A stretch of DNA of 57,645 bases from Allopontixanthobacter sp041741895. GTDB taxonomy: Bacteria > Pseudomonadota > Alphaproteobacteria > Sphingomonadales > Sphingomonadaceae. The stretch spans positions 1-57,645 of the forward strand of contig JBGSJO010000117.1 in the NCBI GenBank assembly GCA_041741895.1, read 5' to 3'. Below are positions 1 to 7,219 of this stretch, one piece after another; the first letter of the stretch is position 1; each line of letters begins with the position of its first letter. The notes below the pieces were generated by a model that saw only the letters and a list, made by a program, of their open reading frames with translations, did not search any database and was not told the DNA's origin. The translations under genes and the position numbers were made by a program.

Positions 1-203
1 GGCGCGCCAATTGTCAGGCCCCCGACATGAAACTGGTGGAGGTGGCTATCGGTCCACCCGAATGCCGCCTGCAACACCTCGTGAAGCTGCGCGAAATTAA
101 GATCGCTCGGCAACTCCAACGTGCGGGTGACCGCTGGCTCGATGCCGACAATCAGGGCTTCGAGGCGGATGATATAGACGAAGGGATCGTAAGACTTAGG
201 CAT
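1..203 (-). CDS. Plasmid pRiA4b ORF-3-like protein, N-terminal part (cut by window edge)
   Basis: The reverse strand opens with ATG at 203 and reads through the window edge, giving about 67 residues that begin MPKSYDPFVYIIRLEAL. It continues with a segment containing IEPAVTRTLELP, LHEVLQAAFGW and HLHQFHVGG. This pattern (a strand with an arginine-like 'I.P.vwR', then 'L..LH..iq.a.gW...HLh.F') is typical of the pRiA4b ORF-3 family, small proteins often carried on plasmids and mobile elements and of unknown biochemical role. Only the N-terminus is present, so length and C-terminus cannot be judged. It diverges from the small gene at 464. Confidence 0.72.
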   Translation of the reverse strand, partial: MPKSYDPFVYIIRLEALIVGIEPAVTRTLELPSDLNFAQLHEVLQAAFGWTDSHLHQFHVGGLTIGA

Positions 204-463
204 AGCGGGACCATGCCCGTGATAACGAAACACCGCAAGCATGAGGCCAGCGATAGCGGGTAATGGAAACCCGCGTGAACGAAGGGCGAGTTTCGGCGAG
301 CCGGGGTTGGAACCTTGAAGCTCGCCTTTGTCGGCGATTGCGCGCCACCAGCCACGCCAATGGTCAGCCCGCATCAAGGATCGGCGAACTCCTGCCCACC
401 TTCGATGCGGGCTGAACAACTTTTGCATCCTTGGAAATCCCTCACTCGGATGCCATACATCCG

Positions 464-664
464 ATGATGCCTCGCTACCTCCTTGATCCGCCCAACGGCC
501 ATGCCTTTGGTTTTCCCAAACCATTTGACGGCGACATCGAAACTTTGGATTTCGATTCCTGGCTGCGAGAGAACGGCTATCCGGACGAATGGATCAAGAT
601 GTTCCCGAACGGAAAAGCATGCCGTATCCTTGAAGACATACACGACGATCGCCCTGACGTTTAA
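464..664 (+). CDS. Small acidic hypothetical protein
   Basis: A 66-codon frame starting with two consecutive ATGs (464 and 467) and ending TAA at 664. The protein is acidic and reads like a real folded polypeptide: MPRYLLDPPNGHAFGFPKP, then FDSWLRENGYPDEWIKMFPNG, with spaced aromatic residues and no low-complexity sequence. I do not recognise the family. It ends 37 bases before the ParS-like antitoxin gene in the same direction, so the two may be co-transcribed. The opposite-strand frame over the same bases is less protein-like (Cys, Arg and Gly-rich) and was left out. A non-ATG extension to TTG at 431 is possible. Confidence 0.5.
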   Translation: MMPRYLLDPPNGHAFGFPKPFDGDIETLDFDSWLRENGYPDEWIKMFPNGKACRILEDIHDDRPDV

Positions 665-701
665 CCTTACCTACCTGCCACAGTTGATGGAGTAATGGAC
701 T

Positions 702-1133
702 ATGGCAACCTATTCAGCACACGTGGAAGACCTCCTTGGCTTGGATTTTTCGCGCGGCTCCCGCCTGGGGCTTGCCAACAGTGTTGAAGAGGGAATTGCG
801 GTCAGTGCGCTCGATCGCCTTGCTGCAGTAGACTCGCCGGGGGGTGCGCGGTTTAAGTTTCGTCTCATCCCTAAGGCCACGCTGGAACGTCGACGTCAGT
901 CGCCCAAAAAGCTTCTCACTCGCGAAGAGAGCAATCGCCTCGCTCGTTTTGCAAAAGTCTTTGCCCTTGCGGAAAATGTATATGGCAGCGCTTCGCAAGC
1001 GCGCGAGTCTCTCACGCGGCCGCATATGATGCTCCATTCCAGAACACCGCTTGAGTTCGCGCTAGCCACCGGCCCTGGTGCGGATGCTGTTTCGAACCTG
1101 CTCGGCCGGGCTGCCTATGGCAGCGCAGTTTAA
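702..1133 (+). CDS. ParS/MbcA/Xre-type antitoxin (DUF2384 toxin-binding domain)
   Basis: A 143-residue protein. The C-terminal half carries the signature of the antitoxin ParS/MbcA toxin-binding domain: LTREESNRLARFAKVFALAE, then VYGS...A...L, then SRTPLEFALATGPGADAV, then LLGRAAYG at the end. In this family the domain clamps a RES-domain toxin that consumes NAD+, and the toxin gene normally follows directly. Here about 460 bases follow with no RES-domain frame (no W.RI or RES triad pattern seen on either strand), so this is an orphan antitoxin in the visible sequence. The N-terminal half would be the DNA-binding region, but no clear helix-turn-helix could be assigned by eye. The start ATG at 702 follows a weak GGAG-like stretch (GATGGAGTAATGG). 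Confidence 0.7.
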   Translation: MATYSAHVEDLLGLDFSRGSRLGLANSVEEGIAVSALDRLAAVDSPGGARFKFRLIPKATLERRRQSPKKLLTREESNRLARFAKVFALAENVYGSASQARESLTRPHMMLHSRTPLEFALATGPGADAVSNLLGRAAYGSAV

Positions 1134-1591
1134 GTGGTTTAAGCCTTGATTGCTTCATAAACGGCTCTCCCATCAGATATGCGGACGCCAGAGATCGTCG
1201 CCGTACACAAGTTGTTGTTCGGGCGAGGAGCAAGACCCTACAAAAGAGATCGCATTCCGCCACGAAATTAAGGGCGCGAAACGAACCATGAATCCCTGCA
1301 ATTCGACTCGATGCCTCGGAACCCGTCGGACAGGGATCGGCCCAGAAGCCGATCACGGGGGATCGATGTTGGACGGCAAGAATCTACTTTTCCCGATATC
1401 GAAGCGTTACGGCTTACAGATCGGTAGCCGTCGTTCGGCAACGGCTGCCCCTTCGTGAACGAACGACTGGTCCAGATGAGCTGAAACAACACCGGGAATG
1501 ACCGGTTTGTTGGCGCATGCCGTCGCGCTGCCAGCGGCCAAGTCTAGCGGCACTAATTTCGAAAAAAACCTGTTGTTCCACTGCCGACCCA
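1134..1591. other. Gene-poor stretch between antitoxin and pseudogene
   Basis: No convincing gene was found. A 32-codon frame at 1180 (starting MRTPEIVAVHKLLFGRG) has no recognisable family or strong ribosome binding site and was not called. The right part contains a repeat copy (1496-1551) that recurs at 4620-4675. This is where a RES toxin would be expected after the antitoxin, and none is present. Confidence 0.5.
1496..1551 (+). repeat. Dispersed imperfect repeat, copy 1 (type T)
   Basis: These 56 bases match 4620-4675 in the same orientation at about 46 of 56 positions by eye. Shared blocks are GAATGAC, TTTGTTGGCG, ATGCCGTCGC, CCAG and GTCTAGCGGC. Copy 1 ends about 40 bases before the first recognisable codon of the truncated DUF819 gene, so it may mark the breakpoint. 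TTTGTTGGCG also recurs near 5292 and 7085. Confidence 0.6.
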
Positions 1592-2369
1592 TGTGTGTTC
1601 ACCGCGACCTATATTGGTGGGAGCCCTAATTTCAACGCAGTGGCACTTGCCTATGGCATGGAAAGCCAGGGATCGCTTTATGTCGTCGCCATATTGGTTG
1701 ACAATGTCATGACCGTATTGTGGCTGATGCTGTTGCTGGCGCTTCCGGCGCTGATGCGAAGGACGCGGTTCTATGCCAACCAGCAACCCCACGCAGAGCC
1801 GATGGAATCTACCTCGCAGGAAGATGAAACCCTGCATCGACCATCTGTCTCTCAGGTCGCGGCGCCACTGGCCATGGCCGCGATCGCAGTGTTCGCGTCC
1901 GATGGGTTGGCAGGTTTTCCAGGGGGGATCGGCTTTTTCGTTCCCAGTATCATCATCGTGACCACCATCGCCCTTCTCGTAGCGCAAGTGCCGGGGATCG
2001 ACCGGCTGGCGCTCGCGCCGTCCCTCGGCATGGCCGGTCTGCTGCTCTTTCTGGTCGTTATTGATGCCAGTGCGGATATCGCTGCATTGATCGAGGATCG
2101 CTCGCTGGGTGTGGCCATGTTTGGTTTCGTCGCAATTATTCTGCTTTTTCACTTCATCGTTCTGGTCGGGTTCGGTGCGCTGCTTCGGATCGAGCCCGAG
2201 GTGGTCGCAGTCGCATCGGTCGCCAATATCGGGGGTAGCGTCGTCGCGCCCGCGATAGCGGAGGGTATCGGACGTGCCAACCTTGCGCTTCCAGGCGTGC
2301 TGGTCAGGCCTGCTTGGCGCCGCACTCGGCACCTATGCGGGCTTTGCTGAAGCGGCGCTTCTGCAATGA
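1592..2369 (+). pseudogene. DUF819 family membrane protein, 5'-truncated and frameshifted
   Basis: The frame reads VFTATYIGGSPNFNAVALAY, a hallmark inner segment of DUF819 (YjcL-like) multi-pass membrane proteins. Hydrophobic segments LYVVAILVDNVMTVLWLMLL, PSIIIVTTIALLVAQVPGI, LGMAGLLLFLVVIDASADI and VASVANIGGSVVAPAIAEG follow. Two lesions are visible. The upstream transmembrane half of the family is absent, and the frame before 1592 is unrelated Ser/Cys/Lys-rich sequence. Near 2307 the frame ends wrongly as RPAWRRTRHLCGLC. Moving forward one base restores the expected GLLGAALGTYAGF and a stop at 2367-2369, which indicates a one-base insertion. No function is expected. A sequencing error could explain the second lesion but not the first. 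Confidence 0.8.
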
Positions 2370-2572
2370 CCAGCGTGTCCACAGCCATCGCATCCACAAA
2401 TACCGCAGCCGCCAATGTTCGCGCCTTTCTTGGCCACCCTCACGGGTGATGTCAGATTAAACGCATCAAGGCGATTCAGGTCGAATTCCTTGCTCTTTCC
2501 GATCAACCACATTCCAAGAGTCGGTGCAGTTGCCCTGACAGTGCTAAAGGAACGCGTCGCCAACCACCATTT

Positions 2573-3994
2573 TTAGTGCCCGGCGAGTTCCTTGAGAACA
2601 ATTGCCCAGTGATCAAGCCCGTCGTAGAAGGCATCCACCCGCATCCGCTCGTTTAAGCCATGAGCATAGACATCTTGCGCCCGGCTTGCGCCCGCACCGA
2701 TGGCAATCGTGTCATAGCCGAGCGTGCGGTAATGCATGCCGTCGGTGCCGCCCGATGACATATTGGGAATTACCGGGATCGGACTGCCAAACCGCGCCGT
2801 GAGCGATTTTTCGACCGCAGCGCGGACATCGTCAGGAAACCGGCTGATCGGGCTCTCGGTGACCTCGCCTCGCACGGTAATTGTGATCGCGTCATTGCCG
2901 ATCACCTGCGCCAGTGTGTCCCTGACCTCATCAACGCCAATTCCGGGAAACACGCGGCAGTTCACATCCGCGCTCGCCGATTGCGGCAATGCATTCTCGG
3001 CATGACCGGCCTTAAGCATAGTGGCGACGCAAGTTGTGCCCAGCGTTCCTACATATCCCGGGTCGGCGCGCAGAATCTCGATTGCTTCTGCATTGCTGGG
3101 ATCTGCTGCAAATTCCCGCATCGCCTTGCCCAATTCGCCGATTACGCTTTGACCCAGTGCCGCAAAATAGCTCCGCGTCAGCGCGCTTTCGCGCACGGGA
3201 AATTGGTGCTGGGAGATATTGGTCAACGCCGCTGCCAGATCATAGATCGCATTGTCGGCACGCGGCCGAGAGGAGTGGCCACCCGGATTGGTCGCAGTGA
3301 TATCAAAGGTGACGAAGGTTTTCTCGGCCAGTTGGATCTGCTGTGCCAACGGAGTGAAATCGTCTGCCAGTCCGATCCCGCCGGAATCCGAGTTAAGGAC
3401 GTAAGCGGGGTCGACATTTTCCGCCACCCACCGGGCCTGCGCCCGGGTGGAAATCATGCCGGTTTCCTCATCGCCTGAGAAAACCAGATAGAGATCACGG
3501 GTCGGCACCCAGCCCTCTTTTTTCAGGCGGATGAAGGTCCCGGTGAGATTGGCGACGCCGTATTTGTTATCCTGTGTGCCGCGCGCAAAAAAGTACCCGT
3601 CTTCCTCGATCAGGGTGAACGGATCGCGCTCCCAGTCTTCGGGCAGCGCATCGACTACGTCCATATGGGCGAGCATGGCGATTGGCTTCTCACCCGATGA
3701 CCCATCGCCGCGATAGCGTACGATCAGGCCTTGGGTTGGTTCGCCGTCGCTGTCGTAATCGGTCACCATGACGTCGCCATCGTCAAACCCAGCTTCGGAC
3801 AGGATGCCGGTCAGATAAGCGACCATGTCATCGACCTGCTCGTGCCCGCGCGCGCTGCGGAAAGCGATGATGTCGCGGTAAATGTCGCGCACGCGCTGCT
3901 CGTGTTCGGTCAATTCGCGGTGATCGTCGGCTTGCGCCGGAACCCCTGACATCAGCACCGCAGCGCCTGCCATCGCCAGAATACTCGCTCGCAT
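2573..3994 (-). CDS. Exported M20 family metallopeptidase
   Basis: A 473-residue zinc peptidase/deacylase of the M20 (ArgE/DapE/carboxypeptidase G2) family. It starts with a signal peptide (MRASILAMAG...PAQADD, likely cleaved near residue 22), so it acts in the periplasm or outside. Metal-site motifs are in order: LAHMDVVD (His110, Asp112), RGTQDNK (bridging Asp142), SGDEETG (Glu176-177), NSDSGG, and a late GGTDGMHYR His. A lid segment with NPGGHSSRP lies between. Start choice: GGGGA sits six bases before the ATG at 3994, while the in-frame ATG at 4000 directly abuts GGGGA. A longer reading would begin with an Arg-Asn run encoded by the microsatellite and is unlikely. Substrate not predictable; probably peptides or N-acyl amino acids. 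Confidence 0.87.
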   Translation of the reverse strand: MRASILAMAGAAVLMSGVPAQADDHRELTEHEQRVRDIYRDIIAFRSARGHEQVDDMVAYLTGILSEAGFDDGDVMVTDYDSDGEPTQGLIVRYRGDGSSGEKPIAMLAHMDVVDALPEDWERDPFTLIEEDGYFFARGTQDNKYGVANLTGTFIRLKKEGWVPTRDLYLVFSGDEETGMISTRAQARWVAENVDPAYVLNSDSGGIGLADDFTPLAQQIQLAEKTFVTFDITATNPGGHSSRPRADNAIYDLAAALTNISQHQFPVRESALTRSYFAALGQSVIGELGKAMREFAADPSNAEAIEILRADPGYVGTLGTTCVATMLKAGHAENALPQSASADVNCRVFPGIGVDEVRDTLAQVIGNDAITITVRGEVTESPISRFPDDVRAAVEKSLTARFGSPIPVIPNMSSGGTDGMHYRTLGYDTIAIGAGASRAQDVYAHGLNERMRVDAFYDGLDHWAIVLKELAGH

Positions 3995-4006
3995 TGCCAT
4001 TCCCCA

Positions 4007-4043
4007 GTTTCTGTTTCTGTTTCTGTTTCTGTTTCTGTTTCTG
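4007..4043. repeat. Hexanucleotide microsatellite (GTTTCT)6
   Basis: Six perfect tandem copies of GTTTCT run from 4007 to 4042, plus the first base of a seventh. They lie immediately upstream of the minus-strand M20 peptidase start (AGAAAC repeats on its coding strand), between 7 and 43 bases before the chosen ATG. Copy-number slippage here would change leader or promoter spacing without touching the signal peptide. Confidence 0.9.
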
Positions 4044-4157
4044 GCGCGAAATCTAAGGGGCAAGCATGAGCGAGGCAAGCACGCATCTGTATGTTTTAGC
4101 GCCAGCCTCGCTTAAGTGCTGATTACTGCCCCATTTATCGCGCCGGCGAATACCTTT

Positions 4158-4183
4158 ATTGATATTTGGCATTGATATTTGGC
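4158..4183. repeat. Exact 13-bp tandem duplication
   Basis: ATTGATATTTGGC occurs twice back to back, at 4158-4170 and 4171-4183, in the AT-richer part of the 4.0-4.8 kb intergenic region. No associated gene; likely a slippage product. Confidence 0.85.
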
Positions 4184-4516
4184 CATTTGCGCAAATGAGA
4201 CCCGCGGATCATCGCAAGCGGTCTGGGTCGTACAAATGGAGAAGCCTAATTTTATCGCTCCACCATGATCGTTCTTTCTTGTCGAAAGCTTGGGCGTTTT
4301 CTGGGACGGGATGATACGGAATTGAATCGTCAGCACCCCATCACCCTATTCTGTTTAAAAAAACTCGGCCATGCGTTTCGGCACGCAATTTTCGAACCCC
4401 GAGCGCCGCGCCGCCGAAACAATGATTCAAGCATGCTGTAATCTGGGAATCAATGTCACTGAAAATTAGCGCGGAAGTAACCAGCGGGAAGTTTTTCCAC
4501 ACAATACACGCAGTTG

Positions 4517-4599
4517 TCGCCATCCAACGCCCATTTTCGCAGTCCTAAAAGCAGCCTTTCGTGGGCGCTCAACGAAACCTGAATGTAGGGCAGGTTTCA
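4517..4599 (+). repeat. Dispersed hairpin-bearing repeat, copy A
   Basis: About 83 bases repeated in direct orientation at 5184-5265, with roughly 85 percent identity by eye. The last 27 bases are identical in both copies. The core contains a perfect inverted repeat, GAAACCTG (4574-4581), loop AATGTAGGG, CAGGTTTC (4591-4598), which would form an 8-bp hairpin in DNA or RNA. The two copies bracket the cytochrome c gene. Confidence 0.8.
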
Positions 4600-4619
4600 G
4601 GTTAGGCGAACGAGCTTGC

Positions 4620-4675
4620 GAATGACATCTTTGTTGGCGGATGCCGTCGCATTACCAGAGGTCAGGTCTAGCGGC
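4620..4675 (+). repeat. Dispersed imperfect repeat, copy 2 (type T)
   Basis: Second copy of the 56-base element at 1496-1551, same orientation, sharing TTTGTTGGCG, ATGCCGTCGC and GTCTAGCGGC. It lies 20 bases after hairpin repeat copy A and upstream of the cytochrome c gene. Confidence 0.6.
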
Positions 4676-4822
4676 GGCTAATCACCACCTTCGAAGAAAC
4701 GTGCCGTTCCGGACTCGACAACCTTGCGGACCTTCACAGCTAATGCTCCCTTCGTCTTGAGCTTACTTGTGTCTGCCTGCCTCGCTGCGCTACACCGTCC
4801 CGGTAGGAAAGGGGGCCATATC

Positions 4823-5161
4823 GTGCTCAAGCATCTGCTAATACTTGCAACTCCGCTCCTCGTCGCGGCTTGCGTAACTGATCGCGATGCGAACACTCTC
4901 TCTAGAAGTGCAGCCGAGGGCAGGGCCTTTGCGCAGGCGAACTGCGCCAGCTGTCACGCGCTTGATGACGGTGTTTCGCCCAATCCGAATGCCCCGAGCC
5001 TTCGTCGTGCGGCCCACCGTTTGCCGGAATGGATGGTCGCGGGGTCGTTCGAGCGTGGAGTTCAGATCGGCCATACGGCTGAAATGCCGGTCTTCGTTTT
5101 CGAAGATAACGATATCGCCAATCTGCTCGCCTATTTCGAGACGCTCAGAGAAATGGATTGA
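4823..5161 (+). CDS. Small class I cytochrome c lipoprotein
   Basis: A 112-residue haem protein. The GTG start at 4823 is supported by AGGAAAGGGGG eight bases upstream. From it the protein begins with a lipoprotein signal peptide ending LLVAAC (lipidated Cys17). The haem-attachment motif is CASCH (Cys41, Cys44, His45), and AEMPVF supplies the probable axial Met88. The closing DIANLLAYFETL helix is typical of class I cytochromes c. It should be a membrane-anchored electron carrier on the periplasmic side. A longer frame upstream (from ATG 4724) would bury the lipobox and is not favoured. The gene stands alone between two direct repeats (4517-4599 and 5184-5265), so it may have arrived or moved with them. 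Confidence 0.82.
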   Translation: MLKHLLILATPLLVAACVTDRDANTLSRSAAEGRAFAQANCASCHALDDGVSPNPNAPSLRRAAHRLPEWMVAGSFERGVQIGHTAEMPVFVFEDNDIANLLAYFETLREMD

Positions 5162-5183
5162 GCAGCAGGGTTCCAGCCAGTTT

Positions 5184-5265
5184 TTGCCATCCACGCCTAT
5201 TTTTGCAGTGCTAAAAGCGGCCGCTAATGGGCGCTCCTCGAAACCTGAATGTAGGGCAGGTTTCA
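5184..5265 (+). repeat. Dispersed hairpin-bearing repeat, copy B
   Basis: Direct repeat of 4517-4599, beginning 23 bases after the cytochrome c stop codon. The inverted repeat GAAACCTG (5240-5247) / CAGGTTTC (5257-5264) is conserved perfectly with the same 9-base loop. It is followed by GGTTTTGTTGGCGATA near 5290, resembling the type T repeat. Confidence 0.8.
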
Positions 5266-5399
5266 AGTGTGTGGATCGTTCCTGGGAACGGCGGTTTTGT
5301 TGGCGATACAGGTCAGCTGCGGCTACGCTGAGTGGGCGAGCCTCAGGCAGCCGACTGCCAGCTCACGAAGCAATGCGGGCGCCTGGGAAGAACGTCAAA

Positions 5400-6797
5400 T
5401 CAGATCGGGAACTGCCCGGGCAGTGTCTCGATCGTGATCCAGCGCGTCTCGGTAAAGCTGTCGATGCCCTGCCGCCCGCCGAAACGGCCATGGCCCGACG
5501 CGCCGACACCACCAAACGGCATCTGCGGCTCGTCGTGGACGGTCGGGCCGTTGACATGGCAAATGCCTGATTGGATGCGCCGGGCGATTGCAAGGCCCAA
5601 GACTAAGTCGCGGGTGAACACCGAAGCCGAAAGGCCATATTGGCTGTCGTTGGCGAGTTCGACCGCATGGTCGGAATCGCGGGCGCGGATGATCGCGACG
5701 ATGGGGCCGAAGCTTTCGTCGCGGTAGAGATCCATTGCCGCCGTCACGCCATCGACCACCGTCGCGGGCATGATGACGCTGTCTGCCTTGCCGCCGGCAA
5801 TCACCTTCGCACCTTTGGCCGTGGCATCCTCGATCAGGCTGTTGACGTGGTGGACGGTTCGCTCCGCCACTACGGTGCCAAGCGGGGCCTGCCCGTCGCG
5901 CGGGTCGCCCGCAGCAATGCTCGCCGTCTTGGCCGCGAACTTCTCGGCGAAGGCGTCGGCCACGGCATCGACCACAATAATCCGCTCAGTCGACATGCAG
6001 ATTTGGCCCTGGTTCATGAAGGCGCCGAACGCGGCTGCCTTCACCGCCTCGTCGAGATCAGCATCCTCCAGCACGATCAGCGGCGCCTTGCCGCCGAGTT
6101 CGAGCAGGACGGGCTTCAAATGCTCGGCTGCGCGCTTGGCGACAATTCGCCCCTTTTCCGTGCTGCCTGTAAAGTTGATGCGCTTGATCTCGGGTGCGTC
6201 GATCAGCGCGCCGACAACCTCTCCAGCGTCGGCGGGCGCGTTGGTAACGAGATTGACGACGCCCATGGGGAAGCCCGCTTCGGCAAAGGCCTCAAAGATC
6301 AGCTCGTGGGTGCGCGGGCAGGTTTCGCTAGCCTTTAGTATCACAGTATTGCCGCACGCCAGCGGCACCGCGATGGCGCGCACGCCTAGCACGATCGGCC
6401 CGTTCCAAGGCGCAATGCCAAGGATGACGCCAACCGGCTCCTTTAGCGCCAAGGCAATGCAGCCCGGCTTGTCCGACGGTATCACTTCGCCGGCAATCTG
6501 GGTGGTGATTGCCGCCGCCTCGCGCACGACGCCTGCGGCAAGCTCGACGTTGAACATCGCCCATCCGAAGGTCGCGCCCGTCTCGGAAATCATCGCCGCT
6601 GCAAAAGCCTCTCGGCGCGCCTCTAGCGCGTCTGCCGCCTTCATCAGCAGCGCGCGCCGTGTACTCGGCCCCGTCGCCGCCCACTCAGGGAACGCCGCGG
6701 CAGCCCGCGCCGCAATCTTGGGCATGTCTGCCGCTTTCATCGCCGTCGCCGAGGAGACGACCTCGCCAGTCAACGGGTTCAGTCGTTCGAACAGCAT
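5400..6797 (-). CDS. NAD(P)+-dependent aldehyde dehydrogenase (vanillin/salicylaldehyde dehydrogenase-like)
   Basis: A 465-residue member of the aldehyde dehydrogenase superfamily, which oxidises aldehydes to acids with NAD(P)+. Catalytic features are all present: APWNGP (Asn132 oxyanion residue), FTGSTEKGR (nucleotide loop), LLELGGKAP (general base Glu233) and NQGQICMSTER (nucleophile Cys267), with ESFGPIVAI near the C-terminus. The phrase 'GAFMNQGQICMSTERI' and the C-terminal 'HDEPQMPFGGVGASGHGRFGG' resemble aromatic aldehyde dehydrogenases, so an aromatic substrate is possible but not proven. The length is normal and no signal peptide is seen, so it is cytoplasmic. It stands alone on the minus strand, convergent with the cytochrome c gene. 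Confidence 0.9.
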   Translation of the reverse strand: MLFERLNPLTGEVVSSATAMKAADMPKIAARAAAAFPEWAATGPSTRRALLMKAADALEARREAFAAAMISETGATFGWAMFNVELAAGVVREAAAITTQIAGEVIPSDKPGCIALALKEPVGVILGIAPWNGPIVLGVRAIAVPLACGNTVILKASETCPRTHELIFEAFAEAGFPMGVVNLVTNAPADAGEVVGALIDAPEIKRINFTGSTEKGRIVAKRAAEHLKPVLLELGGKAPLIVLEDADLDEAVKAAAFGAFMNQGQICMSTERIIVVDAVADAFAEKFAAKTASIAAGDPRDGQAPLGTVVAERTVHHVNSLIEDATAKGAKVIAGGKADSVIMPATVVDGVTAAMDLYRDESFGPIVAIIRARDSDHAVELANDSQYGLSASVFTRDLVLGLAIARRIQSGICHVNGPTVHDEPQMPFGGVGASGHGRFGGRQGIDSFTETRWITIETLPGQFPI

Positions 6798-7219
6798 ATC
6801 GATCCCCCACCACGATTAGGCACACCTACAATAGCGCGCGTTTCGGTAGCAATGTATTGATCCAAAGCCGGTACGACTAGTGCTCAGCAGGATTATCGTC
6901 GCCGTTGAAAACCGATTATCCCGGATCGATGTCCGCTCCCCCCGACAAAGCAGTCGCCCAAAGCACCCCTGAACGAAATGCATCGAGACGTTAAGCGCGA
7001 TATTCTTCGATCTGAACGGACGGCAGGTTTCGGTGGTCGAGATCATACCCATAGGCGGCAGCTTTGGTGGCGATAGGCGGCAGCTTTGTTGGCGACAGGC
7101 GCCGGTGCTGCAACGCCACGCAGGCAGCGGTCGCTTAGTCTATTTCCGCAATTGCAAACGCAGTTCCGGGCACGACGAAGTTGCGGAGATAAAATGCGTT
7201 CGCCTCTATTCCGATTGCG
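6798..7219. other. Intergenic region with tandem repeat
   Basis: About 420 bases between two minus-strand genes (aldehyde dehydrogenase and PilZ protein). No credible coding frame was found. It holds the 22-bp tandem duplication at 7051-7094 and scattered TTTGTTGGCG-like words related to the repeats at 1.5, 4.6 and 5.3 kb. The promoter of the aldehyde dehydrogenase should lie just right of 6797, but no clear box was identified. Confidence 0.5.
7051..7094. repeat. 22-bp tandem duplication
   Basis: Two adjacent 22-base units (7051-7072 and 7073-7094), each starting ATAGGCGGCAGCTTT, differ at one base (GGTGGCG versus GTTGGCG). A third, degenerate unit may follow (ACAGGCGCCGG). The second unit contains the TTTGTTGGCG word seen in the other intergenic repeats of the first 7 kb. 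Confidence 0.85.

Larger units (their letters stand above)
4044..4822. other. Long intergenic region with short repeats
   Basis: About 780 bases separate the divergent M20 peptidase and cytochrome c genes, and no reliable gene was found on either strand. It contains an 8-base inverted repeat, AGCGAGGC (4069-4076) with GCCTCGCT (4105-4112). It also holds an exact 13-base tandem duplication of ATTGATATTTGGC (4158-4170 and 4171-4183), a hairpin repeat copy (4517-4599) and a type T repeat copy (4620-4675). It is more AT-rich than its neighbours around 4130-4500, which fits acquired or decaying sequence. Confidence 0.55.

Noticed and set aside
4112..4336. A 74-codon minus-strand frame in the 4.0-4.8 kb intergenic region
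   Set aside because: No Shine-Dalgarno or family; it lies in AT-richer sequence with tandem repeats.
5770..6819. A 349-codon frame antisense to the aldehyde dehydrogenase
   Set aside because: Ala/Ser/Pro-rich reading typical of a reverse frame; all dehydrogenase motifs lie on the other strand.
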